Made by a program: the position numbers and the translations under genes. The notes beneath the pieces were generated by a model. It searched no databases and had not been told where the DNA came from. It worked only from the letters and a program-made list of their open reading frames with translations. From Variovorax sp. JS1663 (GTDB taxonomy: Bacteria; Pseudomonadota; Gammaproteobacteria; Burkholderiales; Burkholderiaceae_C), in contig NZ_LYMK01000002.1 of NCBI RefSeq assembly GCF_002157355.1, positions 62,001 through 126,000 on the forward strand: a DNA stretch of 64,000 bases, in the 5' to 3' direction. Below, piece after piece: positions 32,020 to 43,899 of this stretch; position 1 is the stretch's first letter, and every line of letters begins with the position of its first letter.

Positions 32020-33021
32020 ATGCGATTGACCGGACTTTCCCTTTCTTCTTCCACGCGACGCCGCGGCCTCGCGGCCCTGGCTGCGGTGGCTGCCGCCCTG
32101 ACCTGCGGCCATGCCCTGGCCCAGGAGGCCTGGCCCTCGCGCCCGGTGACCATCGTCGTGCCCTATCCGGCCGGCGGTTCCAACGACGTGTTCGCCCGCG
32201 CCGTGGGCCGGCGCCTGTCGGAAGCGCTGGGCCAGCCGGTGCTGATCGACAACAAGCCCGGCGCCGGCGGCACCCTGGGCACCGGCATCGTCGCCAAGGC
32301 GCCGGCGGACGGCTACACGCTGGTCGCGGTGTCCTCCAGCTTCGTCACCAATGCCGCGGTGCAGCCGCGCCTGCCCTTCGATCCGGTCAAGAGCTTCGCG
32401 CCGGTGGCGATGATGGCGCAGGGGCCCTTCGTGGTCGCAGTGCGCGCCGACCTGCCGGTGAAGACGCCGGCCGAGCTGGTGGCGCTGGCCAAGCAGCGGC
32501 CGGGCAAGCTCAACTACGCCTCCTCGGGGCCGGGCAGCACCAACCAGTTCGCCACCGAACTGCTGAAGTCCAGCGCGGGCGTCTTCATCACCCACATTCC
32601 CTACCGCGGCATGGCGCCCGCCACCACCGACCTGATGGGCGGCAACGTCGACGTGCTGATCGCGAGCGGCCCCTCGCTGCAGCCGGCGCTGCGCTCGGGC
32701 AAGGCGCGCGCGGTCGGCGTCACCAGCGCCAAGCCCTCGGCCGTCGCGCCGGAGCTGGTGCCCATGGCCCAGGCCATTCCCGGCTACAGCTTCAGCATCT
32801 GGTGGGGCATGCTCGCGCCTGCCGGCACGCCGGCGGCGGTGGTGCAGCGGCTCAACACCGAGATCAACAAGATCGTCGAGAGCCAGGAGATGAAGGCCTT
32901 CCTGCTCCGCGAGGGCGCCGAACCCGCGGGCCTCACGCCGGCGCAGTTCGCGGCGCAGATCCAGCGCGAGATCCCGTACTGGCAGAAGGTGGCGAAGGAC
33001 GCCGGCATCTCGACCGAATGA
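32020..33021 (+). CDS. Bug-family periplasmic solute-binding protein (cluster 2, first)
   Basis: This 333-residue TctC/Bug receptor has a signal peptide with Arg-rich start and cleavage near ALA-QE (35). The usual PVTIVVPYPAGGSNDVFAR, IDNKPGAGGTLGT and ADGYTLVAVSS motifs follow. GGAGACG precedes the ATG. It is expressed with the CitE-like lyase and overlaps the amidohydrolase start. No membrane partner genes are nearby. Confidence 0.93.
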   Translation: MRLTGLSLSSSTRRRGLAALAAVAAALTCGHALAQEAWPSRPVTIVVPYPAGGSNDVFARAVGRRLSEALGQPVLIDNKPGAGGTLGTGIVAKAPADGYTLVAVSSSFVTNAAVQPRLPFDPVKSFAPVAMMAQGPFVVAVRADLPVKTPAELVALAKQRPGKLNYASSGPGSTNQFATELLKSSAGVFITHIPYRGMAPATTDLMGGNVDVLIASGPSLQPALRSGKARAVGVTSAKPSAVAPELVPMAQAIPGYSFSIWWGMLAPAGTPAAVVQRLNTEINKIVESQEMKAFLLREGAEPAGLTPAQFAAQIQREIPYWQKVAKDAGISTE

Positions 33022-33893
33022 TGGACACCGTCTTCCCCAATTCCGCCGGCAGCGCACCGCCGAGCATGCCGGTGCCTCATGACGCCTGCGACGCGCACAT
33101 CCACGTGTTCGATCCGCGCTTCGCGGAGGCGCCCGGCGAGAAGCTGACGGCCACGCCCGCGCAGGCCACGGCCGCCGACTACCGCCGCATCCAGCAGCGC
33201 CTGGGCACGCGGCGCGCGGTGGTGGTGCAGCCGCGCGCCTACGGCACCGACAACAGCGCGACCCTGGATGCCATCGCGCAGCTGGGCGCAGGGCGCACCC
33301 GCGGCATCGCCGTGCTCACGCCCGAGGCCGACGAGGCCATGCTGCGCCAACTGGACGCCGGCGGCATCCGCGGCCTGCGGCTCACGCTGCACGCGGCCGC
33401 CGGCGCGCCCACGCGCTTCGAGATGCTGATGCCGCTGGCCGAGCGCATCGCGCCGCTGGGCTGGCACCTGCAGCTGCACTTCCAGGCCGCGCAGATCGCG
33501 CAGCATGCGGCGCTGCTGCGGCAGCTGCCTTGCCCGATCGTCTTCGACCACCTCGCGCGGCTGCCGCTGGGCGGTGAGCACCAGGAGGCGGCCTTCGCCC
33601 TCGTGCGCGAGCTGCTCGAGCGGGAGCGCGCCTGGGTCAAGCTCAGCGGCGCGTACCTCAACACGCGCAGCGGTCCACCGGCCTACGCCGACACGGTGGA
33701 GGTGGCGCGCACCCTGGTGCGCATCGCGCCGCAGCGCCTGGTGTGGGGCAGCGACTGGCCTCATGCCACCGAGCCCCTCGACAAGCCCGACGACGCCGCG
33801 CTGCTCGACCTGCTGGGCGACTGGGTCCCCGATGCCGCCACGCGCGACGCCATCCTCGTGCACAACCCGGCCCGCCTCTACGGCTTTGCCTGA
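33018..33893 (+). CDS. Amidohydrolase family, 2-pyrone-4,6-dicarboxylate lactonase-like
   Basis: This 291-residue metal-dependent hydrolase is of the amidohydrolase-2 type. The N-terminal [10 protein letters not shown] holds the metal-binding Hx[13 protein letters not shown] the next His, and [13 protein letters not shown] the late Asp. This arrangement resembles 2-pyrone-4,6-dicarboxylate hydrolases and related lactonases. The ATG overlaps the preceding Bug stop. A lactone step on an aromatic-derived acid is plausible but unproven. Confidence 0.88.
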   Translation: MMDTVFPNSAGSAPPSMPVPHDACDAHIHVFDPRFAEAPGEKLTATPAQATAADYRRIQQRLGTRRAVVVQPRAYGTDNSATLDAIAQLGAGRTRGIAVLTPEADEAMLRQLDAGGIRGLRLTLHAAAGAPTRFEMLMPLAERIAPLGWHLQLHFQAAQIAQHAALLRQLPCPIVFDHLARLPLGGEHQEAAFALVRELLERERAWVKLSGAYLNTRSGPPAYADTVEVARTLVRIAPQRLVWGSDWPHATEPLDKPDDAALLDLLGDWVPDAATRDAILVHNPARLYGFA

Positions 33894-33919
33894 CAACCCC
33901 GGAACTCCTCCCATACGCC

Positions 33920-34903
33920 ATGCCTTTCATCCGACGCCTTCCGAGCCTTCTTGTCCTTCCCCTGTGCGCCGCGCTGCTGTCGATGGCGCCGCGCGCGCAC
34001 GCGCAGGCCGACTACCCGAGCCGCCCCGTGCGCCTGATCGTGCCCATCGCCGCCGGCCAGGCCACCGACATCCTCGCGCGCCTGGTGGCCGAGCAGCTCT
34101 CGCGCTCGCTCGGCCAGCCCTTCGTGGTGGAGAACAAGGCCGGTGCCGGCACCACCATCGGCACCGACTTCGTGGCCAAGGCCGCGCCGGACGGCTACAC
34201 GCTGCTGATGGCGACCAGCGCCGGCTTCGCCGCCGCGCCGGCCCTGTACGCGAAGCTGCCCTACGACCCGGTGCGCGACTTCGCGCCGGTGTCCAACGTG
34301 GGCCTGGTGATCCAGACGCTGGTGGCCAGCCGCGACGCGCCCTTCGACACCCTGCCGCAGTTCATCGCCAAGGCCAAGGGCGGCTCGATGAGCTATGCCT
34401 CGGCCGGCAACGGCTCGACCTCGCACCTGGCGACCGAGATGTTCCTGCACCAGGCCGGCCTGCAGGCGGTGCACGTGCCCTTCAAGGGCGCGGCCGAGGC
34501 GCAGCCCCAGTTGATCGGCGGGCAGGTCCAGTTCATGTTCGACGCGCTGCCGGCGGTGCTGCCGCAGGTGCGCGCCGGCAAGCTGAAGGTGATCGGCGTC
34601 GGCTCGGCGCAGCGCACGCCGCTGCTGCCCGAGGCGCCGACGCTGGCGGAGCAGGGGCTCAAGGGCTTCGAGGCGGTGGGCTGGATCGGCCTGGCGGCGC
34701 CGGCGAAGACGCCGGACGCGGTGCTGGACAAGCTCAACCAGGCCGTGCACCGTGCCTTGGCGACGCCGGAGATGCAGGAGCGGCTGAAGACGTTGTCCTT
34801 CACGCCCGCGGCCGACACGCGCGAGCATTTCGGGCGCTTCATCGCCGCCGAGATCGGCAAGTGGGGCCAGGCGGCGAAGAATGCGCGCATTGCGCCCCAG
34901 TGA
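33920..34903 (+). CDS. Bug-family periplasmic solute-binding protein (cluster 2, second)
   Basis: This 327-residue TctC/Bug receptor has a signal peptide ([18 protein letters not shown], cleavage near AHA-QA). Its motifs are [33 protein letters not shown] and [11 protein letters not shown]. It is the second such receptor in the same cluster and clearly not a recent duplicate of the first, since many motif positions differ. Two related ligands, or one importer plus one sensor, are possible. Confidence 0.92.
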   Translation: MPFIRRLPSLLVLPLCAALLSMAPRAHAQADYPSRPVRLIVPIAAGQATDILARLVAEQLSRSLGQPFVVENKAGAGTTIGTDFVAKAAPDGYTLLMATSAGFAAAPALYAKLPYDPVRDFAPVSNVGLVIQTLVASRDAPFDTLPQFIAKAKGGSMSYASAGNGSTSHLATEMFLHQAGLQAVHVPFKGAAEAQPQLIGGQVQFMFDALPAVLPQVRAGKLKVIGVGSAQRTPLLPEAPTLAEQGLKGFEAVGWIGLAAPAKTPDAVLDKLNQAVHRALATPEMQERLKTLSFTPAADTREHFGRFIAAEIGKWGQAAKNARIAPQ

Positions 34904-34913
34904 GCAGGAGGAC

Positions 34914-36143
34914 ATGCAGATGACGAGCGCGAACCAGGGAGAAGAGGCAGAAGAGGCGCCGCGCGGGCCGCTGTCGGGCATCCGGGTGCTGGACCTCAGC
35001 GCCTACATCGCGGGGCCCTACGGCTGCACGCTGCTGGCCGACATGGGTGCCGAGGTGGTCAAGGTCGAGCCGCCCGGCGGCGACAACCTGCGCAAGTACC
35101 CGTCGACGCTGGAGGCCGAGAGCCGCGCCTTCCTCGGCGTCAACCGCAACAAGAAGGGCCTGGCGCTGGACCTCAAGAAGCCGGAGGGGCTGGAGGTGCT
35201 GCACCGGCTGCTGGCCGAGGCCGACGTGCTGGTGCACAACTTCAGGCCCGCGGTGCCGCCGCGCCTGGGCATCGCCTACGGGCAGTTGCAGGAGCGCTAC
35301 CCGGCGCTCGTCTACTGCGCCGTCACCGGCTACGGCGAAGAGGGGCCGCTGAAGGACAAGGCCGGCTACGACCAGGTGCTGCAGAGCATGACCGGCATCT
35401 GCGCGATGCAGGGCAGGGCCGGCGGGCCGCCGGAAATCGTCTACGGCTCGGTGGTCGACTACTACGCGGCCTCGATGCTGGCGATGGGCGTGAGCGCTGC
35501 GCTGGTGGAGCGCGCGCGCAGCGGGCGCGGGCAGTACGTGGGCGTCTCGCTGCTGCGCAGCGCGCTGGCCATGCAGTCGGCGCGCCTGGTGTGGGCCGAC
35601 GGCGAAGGCCGCGAGGTGGGGCGCGACATGCGCTCGGGCGGCGTGACGGGGCTGCATCCCACGCGGGAGGGCCATCTGTACCTGTCGGCCAACACGGCGC
35701 ATTTCTGGGCCGCGCTGTGCGAACGCACCGGCCTGCAGGCACTGGCCACCGACGCGCGCTACGACACCGTGCGCAAGCGCGCCCAGCACGCCGCCGAGAT
35801 CGTGCCGCTGCTGCGCCAGGCGCTGCTGAAGCACAGTGCGCTCGAATGGGAGGACATCTTCGGCGAGGCCGTGCCCTGCGCGGCAGCGCGGGCGGTGGAA
35901 GACATGTTCGTGCACGAGCAGGTGCTGGCGGAAGGCATGGTCAGCCACTTCAGCCACGAGGGCGTGGGTGGCTACCGCGGCTTCGACAAGCCGGTGAAGT
36001 TCGGCCGCACGCCGGGGCCGCAGGCCTTCGCCTCGCCGGGCTTCGGGCAGCATGCGGCGGACATCCTGGCAGCGCACGGCTACGGCGAGGAAGAGATCGC
36101 GAAGCTGCGGGCGCTGGACGTGCTGCCCGAGAGGATGGTTTGA
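34914..36143 (+). CDS. CaiB/BaiF family CoA transferase (cluster 2)
   Basis: This 409-residue class III CoA transferase has GIRVLDLSAYIAGPYGCTLLADMGAEVVKVE at the start, VHNFRPAVPPRLG, and the catalytic-Asp region VVDYYAASML. ATG 34914 is chosen because AGGAGG lies just upstream; an ATG at 34881 would overlap the Bug gene. It ends the cluster and converges on the TetR gene eight bases away. Confidence 0.9.
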   Translation: MQMTSANQGEEAEEAPRGPLSGIRVLDLSAYIAGPYGCTLLADMGAEVVKVEPPGGDNLRKYPSTLEAESRAFLGVNRNKKGLALDLKKPEGLEVLHRLLAEADVLVHNFRPAVPPRLGIAYGQLQERYPALVYCAVTGYGEEGPLKDKAGYDQVLQSMTGICAMQGRAGGPPEIVYGSVVDYYAASMLAMGVSAALVERARSGRGQYVGVSLLRSALAMQSARLVWADGEGREVGRDMRSGGVTGLHPTREGHLYLSANTAHFWAALCERTGLQALATDARYDTVRKRAQHAAEIVPLLRQALLKHSALEWEDIFGEAVPCAAARAVEDMFVHEQVLAEGMVSHFSHEGVGGYRGFDKPVKFGRTPGPQAFASPGFGQHAADILAAHGYGEEEIAKLRALDVLPERMV

Positions 36144-36150
36144 GTTCCGT

Positions 36151-36852
36151 TCAGGCCGCGGCCTTGCGCTTGGGCGGCTTGTGCGCCTTGCCCAGCGCCT
36201 CCAGTCCTGCGAACACGTAGCGCATCAGGTCCTCGAACACCGCGCCGCTGTCGGCCGCCATGGCCGGCAGCACCTTGCTGGGAATCTCCTTCGGCGCCAC
36301 CAGCATCACGATGCACGGCAGCACCGAGAACACCAGCCCGCGCTGCACGGCGGGATGGTCGGGCGGCAGTCCCAGGATCTGCGCGATCAACCCGAGCAGC
36401 AGCTTCGCCTTCGGCCGCACCGCCTTCTCCACCAGCGCCGGCGCCAGCGGCCCCGGTGACATCACCTCCCGCAGCACGACGCGGAACCCCCATGGGCTGC
36501 CCTCGCGGCTCGACGGCGCGAGCAGGTGCTGGAGCAGGGCGCGCAGCTTCTCGCGCGGATCGCCGATGGCCCGCGTCATCTCCTCCAGCTCCTCCACACT
36601 CACGATCTGGCGGTGCGCCTCGATCAGCACCTCCTCGTACAGCCCCTCGCGGCTGCCGAAGTGGTAGTTGACCGAGGCCATCGGCGTGCCCGCGCGCTCG
36701 CAGATCTCCTTGCTCGTGGCATCCGCGTAGCCGCGTTCAGCGAACACCTGGCCGGCGGTCTCGAGCAGCAGCGCGCGGGTGGCAGTGCCGTCGGGACGCG
36801 AGGCGCGTACGGCCACGGAGGCGGGGGCTTTCTTTCGGGGGGCAATGGGCAT
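36151..36852 (-). CDS. TetR-family repressor, CecR-like
   Basis: This 233-residue regulator has a TetR helix-turn-helix at about 24-68 (LLLETAGQVFAERGYADATSKEICERAGTPMASVNYHFGSREGLY). Its ligand domain resembles the CecR/YbiH group. In enterobacteria, CecR controls a ybhGFSR ABC exporter. Here the divergent genes encode the same set of proteins, and a perfect palindrome lies between. It most likely represses the exporter until a toxic ligand binds. Confidence 0.88.
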   Translation of the reverse strand: MPIAPRKKAPASVAVRASRPDGTATRALLLETAGQVFAERGYADATSKEICERAGTPMASVNYHFGSREGLYEEVLIEAHRQIVSVEELEEMTRAIGDPREKLRALLQHLLAPSSREGSPWGFRVVLREVMSPGPLAPALVEKAVRPKAKLLLGLIAQILGLPPDHPAVQRGLVFSVLPCIVMLVAPKEIPSKVLPAMAADSGAVFEDLMRYVFAGLEALGKAHKPPKRKAAA

Positions 36853-36880
36853 GGGACTGCGAAATACTCGGGTTTAGTTT

Positions 36881-36898
36881 GAATTTGAATTCAAATTC
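36881..36898. promoter_or_regulatory. Perfect 18-bp palindrome, TetR operator
   Basis: GAATTTGAA/TTCAAATTC is a perfect 18-bp palindrome, 28 bp from the TetR start and 56 bp from the HlyD-like start. Its A/T content contrasts sharply with the surroundings. Position, symmetry and size match a TetR dimer site that would control both divergent promoters. Confidence 0.75.
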
Positions 36899-36954
36899 GC
36901 TAAGATCCAGTCTACTTCATCGACGACTCAACGGCGAGCCCTCGCCCCCAGCCC

Positions 36955-37979
36955 ATGAACAAGAAACCCCTCGTCCTCGGCGGCATCCTCCTGGTCGCGG
37001 CCCTCGCCGCCGGCGCCTGGTACTTCACCCGCAAGCCCGCGGACGCCTCGACGCTCGTCCTGTACGGCAACGTCGACCAGCGCCAGGTCTCGCTCGCCTT
37101 CAACGGCAGCGAGCGCATCGGCAGGCTCGACGTCCAGGAGGGCGACCGCGTCAAGGCCGGCCAGGTGCTGGGCGAGCTCGACACGCGCACGCTGAAGCTG
37201 CGCGTCGCGCAATCCAGGGCCCAGATCGCCGTGCAGGAGCAGGCCCTGCAGCGCCTGAAGACCGGCAGCCGCCCGGAGGAGATCGCCCAGGCCCACGCCG
37301 GCGTGGCCGCCGCGCAGGCCGATGCCGAGCTCGCCCGCCAGCAGCTCGACCGTCTGCAGGGCATCCGCCAGACCACCGCCGGTCGCGCGGTCAGCCAGCA
37401 GGACCTCGACAGCGCCGAGGCCCGCCGCAAGGTCGCGCTGGCCCAGCTGGAGAATGTGCGCAAGGCGCAGCAGCTGGTGGTGACCGGCCCGCGCAAGGAA
37501 GACATCGCGCAGGCCCAGGCCCAGCTCGAGGTCGCCCGCGCCGAGCTCGCGGTGCTGAACCGCCAGGTGGAGGAGGCCACGCTGCAGTCGCCGATCGACG
37601 CCGTGGTGCGCGCGCGCCTGATGGAGCCCGGCGACATGGCTTCGCCGCAGCGCCCGGTCTACACCCTCGCCATCACGGACCCCAAGTGGGTGCGGGCCTA
37701 TGTGGCCGAGGCCGACCTCGGCCGCATCCGGCCCGGCATGGCCGCCACCCTCGGCACCGACAGCCATCCCGGCCAGCCCCTGTCCGGCAAGGTGGGCTAC
37801 ATCTCCTCGGTGGCCGAGTTCACGCCCAAGACCGTGCAGACCGAGGAACTGCGCAGCAGCCTGGTCTACGAGATCCGCGTGCTGGCCGACGACAAGGAAG
37901 ACCGCCTGCGCCTGGGCATGCCGGTCACCGTGCGCCTCTCGTTGAACGGCCAATCGGCGCAGGCCGCGGGCGGACGCTG

Positions 37980-37980
<1 letters not shown>
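36955..37980 (+). CDS. HlyD/YbhG-like membrane-fusion protein
   Basis: This 341-residue periplasmic adaptor has one N-terminal membrane anchor (LVLGGILLVAALAAGAWYF). The lipoyl-like domain VQEGDRVKAGQVLGELD is followed by a long helical hairpin (about 85-205) and a second half-lipoyl/beta-barrel (ATLQSPIDAVVRARLMEPGD). It links the ABC permeases to the outer-membrane factor. It is first in the exporter operon. Confidence 0.92.
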
Positions 37981-39730
<1,750 letters not shown>

Positions 39731-39734
<4 letters not shown>

Positions 39735-40855
39735 GCAGTGGATTCGGTCGCCGCCTGGGCGCGCTCACCCGCAAGGAAACACGTCAATTGCTGCGCGACC
39801 CGAGCAGCATCGCCATCGGCGTCCTGCTGCCCATCATCCTGATCCTGATCTTCGGCTTCGGGCTTTCGCTCGACGTGAAGAACGCGCCGATGGCGGTGGT
39901 GATGGAGGATGCCTCGCCCACCGCGATGGACGCGGTGGCCGGCCTGCAGCTCACGCCCTACATCTCGCCCGTCATGCTGGGCTCGATGCACGAGGCCGAG
40001 CAGTTGATGCGCGATCGGCGCGTCGACGGCATCGTGCGCGTGCCGAACGACTTCTCGCGCCGCCTCGCGTCCGGCGACGGCCGCATCCAGGTCATCGTGC
40101 ACGGCGCCGATGCGGGCCGGGCCAGCATCGTGCTGCGCTATGCCACCGCGGCCCTGCAGCAGAACGCACTGCGCCAGGCTGACCGCGGGCAGAATGCGCC
40201 GGCCATCGGCGCAGTGGCCATCGAGCAGCGCCTGTGGTTCAACAGCGCCAACACCAGCACCTGGTACCTGGTGCCGGGCCTGATCGTGCTGATCATGACC
40301 CTGGTCGGCGCCTTCCTCACCGCGCTGGTGATGGCGCGCGAATGGGAGCGCGGCACGCTGGAGGCGCTGTTCGTCACGCCGGTGCGGCCGGTGGAGATCC
40401 TGCTGGCCAAGATCATTCCCTACTTCGGCATCGGCATGGTGGGCCTGGCCCTGTGCCTTCTGGCGGCGCGCTTCCTGTTCGAGGTGCCGATGGTCGGCTC
40501 GCTCGCGCTGCTGGTGCTGTGCGCCATGCTCTACATGCTGGTGGCGGTGGGCATCGGCCTGTTGATCTCCGCTGCCACGCGCAACCAGTTCCTGGCCAGC
40601 CAGGTCGCGCTGCTGGCGAGCTTCCTGCCTTCGCTGATGCTCTCGGGTTTCCTGTTCGACCTGCGCAACGTGCCCACCGCCGTGCGCGTGGTCGGGCAGG
40701 TGCTGCCGGCCACCTACTTCATGGAGCTGATCCGCACGCTGTTCCTGGCCGGCGACGTGTGGCCGCTGGTGCTGCGCAATGGGGGCATCCTGATCGCCTA
40801 TGCCGTACTGCTGCTGGGCGTGGCGCGCGCCGTGACGCGCAAGTCGCTGGACTGA
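39731..40855 (+). CDS. ABC-2 permease, YbhS-like
   Basis: This 374-residue permease has one N-terminal membrane helix (IAIGVLLPIILILIFGFGL), a periplasmic loop of ~140 residues, and five more helices from ~175. The MAREWERGTLEALFVTPVRP coupling motif is typical of ABC-2 transporters. It overlaps the ATPase gene by four bases and pairs with the next permease. Confidence 0.92.
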
Positions 40856-40861
40856 GGGCGA

Positions 40862-41995
40862 ATGATGAACGGTTCCCTTCTCGACGCGCTGCTGCGCATC
40901 CTCAACCTCTGCCGCAAGGAGTTCCTCGCGGTGCTCAAGGACCCGGCCAGCCGCGCCATCCTGGTGGTGCCGGCGCTGATGCAGAGCCTGCTGTTCGGCT
41001 ACGCCGCCACCTACGACCTGAACCAGGCCGACTATGCGCTGCTCGACCAGAGCCGCAGCGCGGCCTCGACCGAGCTGGTCGCCCGGCTGGAGGGCACCGG
41101 CGTGTTCCGCCGCGCCGCGACGCTGAATACGCCGGCCGACATCGCCCGCGTGATCGACGCGCAGGATGCACTCTTCGTGGTCCAGATCGGCCCGCGCTTC
41201 GAGCAGCAGCTGCAGGCAGGGGAGAGCGCCCCCGTCCAGTTGATCGTCGATGCGCGCAACTCCAACACCGCGGGCTCCGCCGCCGGCTACGTGAGCGCGA
41301 TCGTGGCCGACTTCAACGCGCAGTGGCGGCGCCAGCATGGGGGTGCCGAGGCGCCGGTGCGCATCGACTCGCGCGCCTGGTTCAACCCCAACCTCGAGAC
41401 CCGCTGGAACCTCATGCCCGGCATGATCGCCGCGCTGAGCATGCTGCAGACCCTGCTGCTGACCGCGTTGTCGGTCGCGCGCGAGCGCGAGCAGGGCACC
41501 TTCGACCAGTTGCTGGTCACGCCGCTGTCGCCCACCGAGATCATGGTGGGCAAGGCGGCGCCGCCGGTGCTGATCGGGCTGCTGCAGTCCACCATCGTCC
41601 TGCTGGTGACGCTGCTGTGGTTCAAGGTGCCGATGGCCGGCTCGCTGCTCACGCTCTACGCGGGCCTGGCCTGCTTCACCATCGCCAGCGTGGGCATCGG
41701 CCTGTCGATCTCGGCGGTGTCGGCCAACATGCAGCAGGCCATGCTCTACACCTTCGTGCTGATCATGCCGCTGATGCTGCTGTCGGGCCTGACCACGCCG
41801 GTGCGCAACATGCCGGAGGCCCTGCAGATCGTCACCCTGGCCAACCCGCTGCGCTTCGCCATCGACCTGGTGCAGCGGGTGTACCTCGAGGGCGTGGGGC
41901 TCGCGGCCGTCTGGCACAACCTCATCCCGCTGCTCGTCATCGCGGTGGTCACGCTGCCCCTGGCAGCCTGGCTGTTCCGCCATCGTCTCGCCTGA
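40862..41995 (+). CDS. ABC-2 permease, YbhR-like
   Basis: This 377-residue permease is the partner of the preceding one, with the same one-plus-five helix layout and the coupling motif VAREREQGTFDQLLVTPLSP. The PEALQIVTLANPLRFAIDLVQRVYLEG end segment is conserved in the family. Only six bases separate it from the preceding gene, so a heterodimeric permease is expected. Confidence 0.92.
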   Translation: MMNGSLLDALLRILNLCRKEFLAVLKDPASRAILVVPALMQSLLFGYAATYDLNQADYALLDQSRSAASTELVARLEGTGVFRRAATLNTPADIARVIDAQDALFVVQIGPRFEQQLQAGESAPVQLIVDARNSNTAGSAAGYVSAIVADFNAQWRRQHGGAEAPVRIDSRAWFNPNLETRWNLMPGMIAALSMLQTLLLTALSVAREREQGTFDQLLVTPLSPTEIMVGKAAPPVLIGLLQSTIVLLVTLLWFKVPMAGSLLTLYAGLACFTIASVGIGLSISAVSANMQQAMLYTFVLIMPLMLLSGLTTPVRNMPEALQIVTLANPLRFAIDLVQRVYLEGVGLAAVWHNLIPLLVIAVVTLPLAAWLFRHRLA

Positions 41996-42007
41996 ATGGT
42001 CCTTGCC

Positions 42008-43474
42008 ATGAAAAAACTTTCCACACTGCTTGCTGCGCTCCTTCTGGCCGGCTGCGCCGTCGGCCCCGACTTCAAGCCGTCCACGCCCGAGGCGCCGGCC
42101 GATTTCTCGGCATGGCACGGCGGCTCGACCGAGCTGCTGGATGCGCAGGTCCGCAGCACCCAGGGCGCGCCCATCGGCTGGTCGGCCTTTGCCGACCCGG
42201 TGCTCGACGCGCTGATGGACAAGGCGAAGGGGGCCAACCACGACCTGCAGAGCGCCACGCTGCGCTTCACGCAGAGCCGCGTGCAGCGGCAGCAGGCCGA
42301 GGCGCAGCGCGGGCCTCAGCTCAATGCGAGCGCCGCCGCCTCGCGACAGCGGCAGAGCGAGGTCGGTTCCGGCACGCGGCTGATCGATGCGCTCAACCCC
42401 TCCAACCGCGAGCAGCTCATCGGCGTGCTGAGCGAGCCTTACAACCTCTACCAGGCCGGCTTCGACGCCTCCTGGGAGCTGGACCTCTGGGGCCGGGTGC
42501 GGCGCTCGATCGAGGCCGCGGAGGCCGACGTCGCGGCCTCGCAGGCCCTGCTGGCGCAGGTGCAACTCGCGGTGCAGTCCGAACTGGCGCGCAACTACTT
42601 CGAGTTGCGCACGGCCCAGCGGCAGCTCGGCCTCGCCCGCGCCGACATCGCGGCCAGCGAGGAAACGCTCTCGCTGGTGCGCGCGCGCGCCGACGGCGGC
42701 CTGACGACCGACCTCGACGTGACGCGCCAGGCCGCGCAGGCGGCCGAGCTGCGCGCACGTGTGCCGCAACTGCTGGCCCAGGAGGCGCGGGCGATCAACC
42801 AGATCACGCTGCTGGCTGGCGAGCGCCCCGGCGCATTGCAGGCGCAGCTTGGGGTGCCTGCCGACGCGCCCGCGGGCGTGCTGCCCGACCTCTCGCCGGG
42901 CCTGCCCTCCGAAGTGGCGCTGCGCCGCCCCGACATCCGGCGCGCGCAGGCCCAGCTGCACGCGGCCACCGCCGGCATCGGCGTGGCAGTGGCCGACCTG
43001 TACCCCCGCATCACGCTGGGTGCGCGCCTCGGCTTCGAGTCGGTGGGCAGCCGCGACTTCGGCGAGTGGGGCAGCCGCCAGTGGTCGATCGGCCCCAGCC
43101 TGCAGTTGCCGATCTTCGACGGCGGCAGGCGCCGCAGCACCGTGACCCTGCGCGAGCTGCAGCAGCAGGAGGCCGCGGTGGCCTACCAGCAGACCGTGCT
43201 CAAGGCCTGGCACGAGATCGACGATGCCCTGAGCGCCTACGCCGCCGACCGCCAGCGCCAGCTGCAGCTCGTGGAGAAGGAGCGCCACAGCCGCGACGCC
43301 TGGGCGCTGGCGCGCGTGCGCTACGAGCACGGCCTGACCGACTTCCTGGTGCAGCTGGATGCGCAACGCACGCTGCTGCAGGCGCAGCGCGACCAGGTGG
43401 AAGGCAGCGGACGGCTGGCCCTGGACCTGGTGGCGCTGACCAAGGCGCTGGGCGGGGCGGGCGCCGGGCCATGA
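42008..43474 (+). CDS. Outer-membrane efflux lipoprotein, NodT/TolC type
   Basis: This ~488-residue outer-membrane factor has a lipoprotein signal ending in LLLAGCAVGPDF. Two repeated TolC-type helical halves follow (AGFDASWELDLWGRVRRSIEAAEA early; SLQLPIFDGGRRRSTV late). Together with the HlyD-like adaptor and ABC permeases it makes a complete trans-envelope exporter. An ATG at 41996 would add four residues; 42008 gives the normal lipoprotein signal. Confidence 0.9.
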   Translation: MKKLSTLLAALLLAGCAVGPDFKPSTPEAPADFSAWHGGSTELLDAQVRSTQGAPIGWSAFADPVLDALMDKAKGANHDLQSATLRFTQSRVQRQQAEAQRGPQLNASAAASRQRQSEVGSGTRLIDALNPSNREQLIGVLSEPYNLYQAGFDASWELDLWGRVRRSIEAAEADVAASQALLAQVQLAVQSELARNYFELRTAQRQLGLARADIAASEETLSLVRARADGGLTTDLDVTRQAAQAAELRARVPQLLAQEARAINQITLLAGERPGALQAQLGVPADAPAGVLPDLSPGLPSEVALRRPDIRRAQAQLHAATAGIGVAVADLYPRITLGARLGFESVGSRDFGEWGSRQWSIGPSLQLPIFDGGRRRSTVTLRELQQQEAAVAYQQTVLKAWHEIDDALSAYAADRQRQLQLVEKERHSRDAWALARVRYEHGLTDFLVQLDAQRTLLQAQRDQVEGSGRLALDLVALTKALGGAGAGP

Positions 43475-43854
43475 ACCTTGTGCCTTTCGTCAGCGTGGAC
43501 GGCACGCCCTTCTCCATTGCGCGAGAGGACTTGCTGAGGACGCGAGGCCGGCCCGCCAGAACCGGGCGCAATGGCGTGGGCCTGAACGAGCTGGACTACG
43601 GGTCGGTGGTCTACCGCTTCCAGGACAGCGGCCGGCTGGAGGAGATCACCCTGCAGGCGCCGCTGGTCATCATCGGCCAGCTGACCGTGCCCTTTCATGC
43701 GTTGGCGTCCTTCGTCCGGAGCGAGGATGCTGATGCGTTCGAGCGTGCGGAGTTCGTGGTCTCGCCGAGGTTCGGGCTGGCCTTCGATCCGAAGGAGCCA
43801 TTCTGGGTGACGGCGCTGGCGGCGCATTGCCTGGACGCGTGGCGAGCGATCTGA
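43471..43854 (+). CDS. Hypothetical protein coupled to the efflux operon
   Basis: This 127-residue soluble protein overlaps the stop of the outer-membrane factor by four bases (ATGA). It has no signal or membrane segment. The middle reads like alternating strands (YGSVVYRFQDSGRLEEITLQAPLVIIGQLTVPFHAL). I do not recognise the family. The overlap says it is translated with the exporter, but its role is open. Confidence 0.6.
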   Translation: MNLVPFVSVDGTPFSIAREDLLRTRGRPARTGRNGVGLNELDYGSVVYRFQDSGRLEEITLQAPLVIIGQLTVPFHALASFVRSEDADAFERAEFVVSPRFGLAFDPKEPFWVTALAAHCLDAWRAI

Positions 43855-43899
43855 GCGCCTTGCCTCGAACCGAACGGATGTGCTGCAAGCGGCGCCTCG

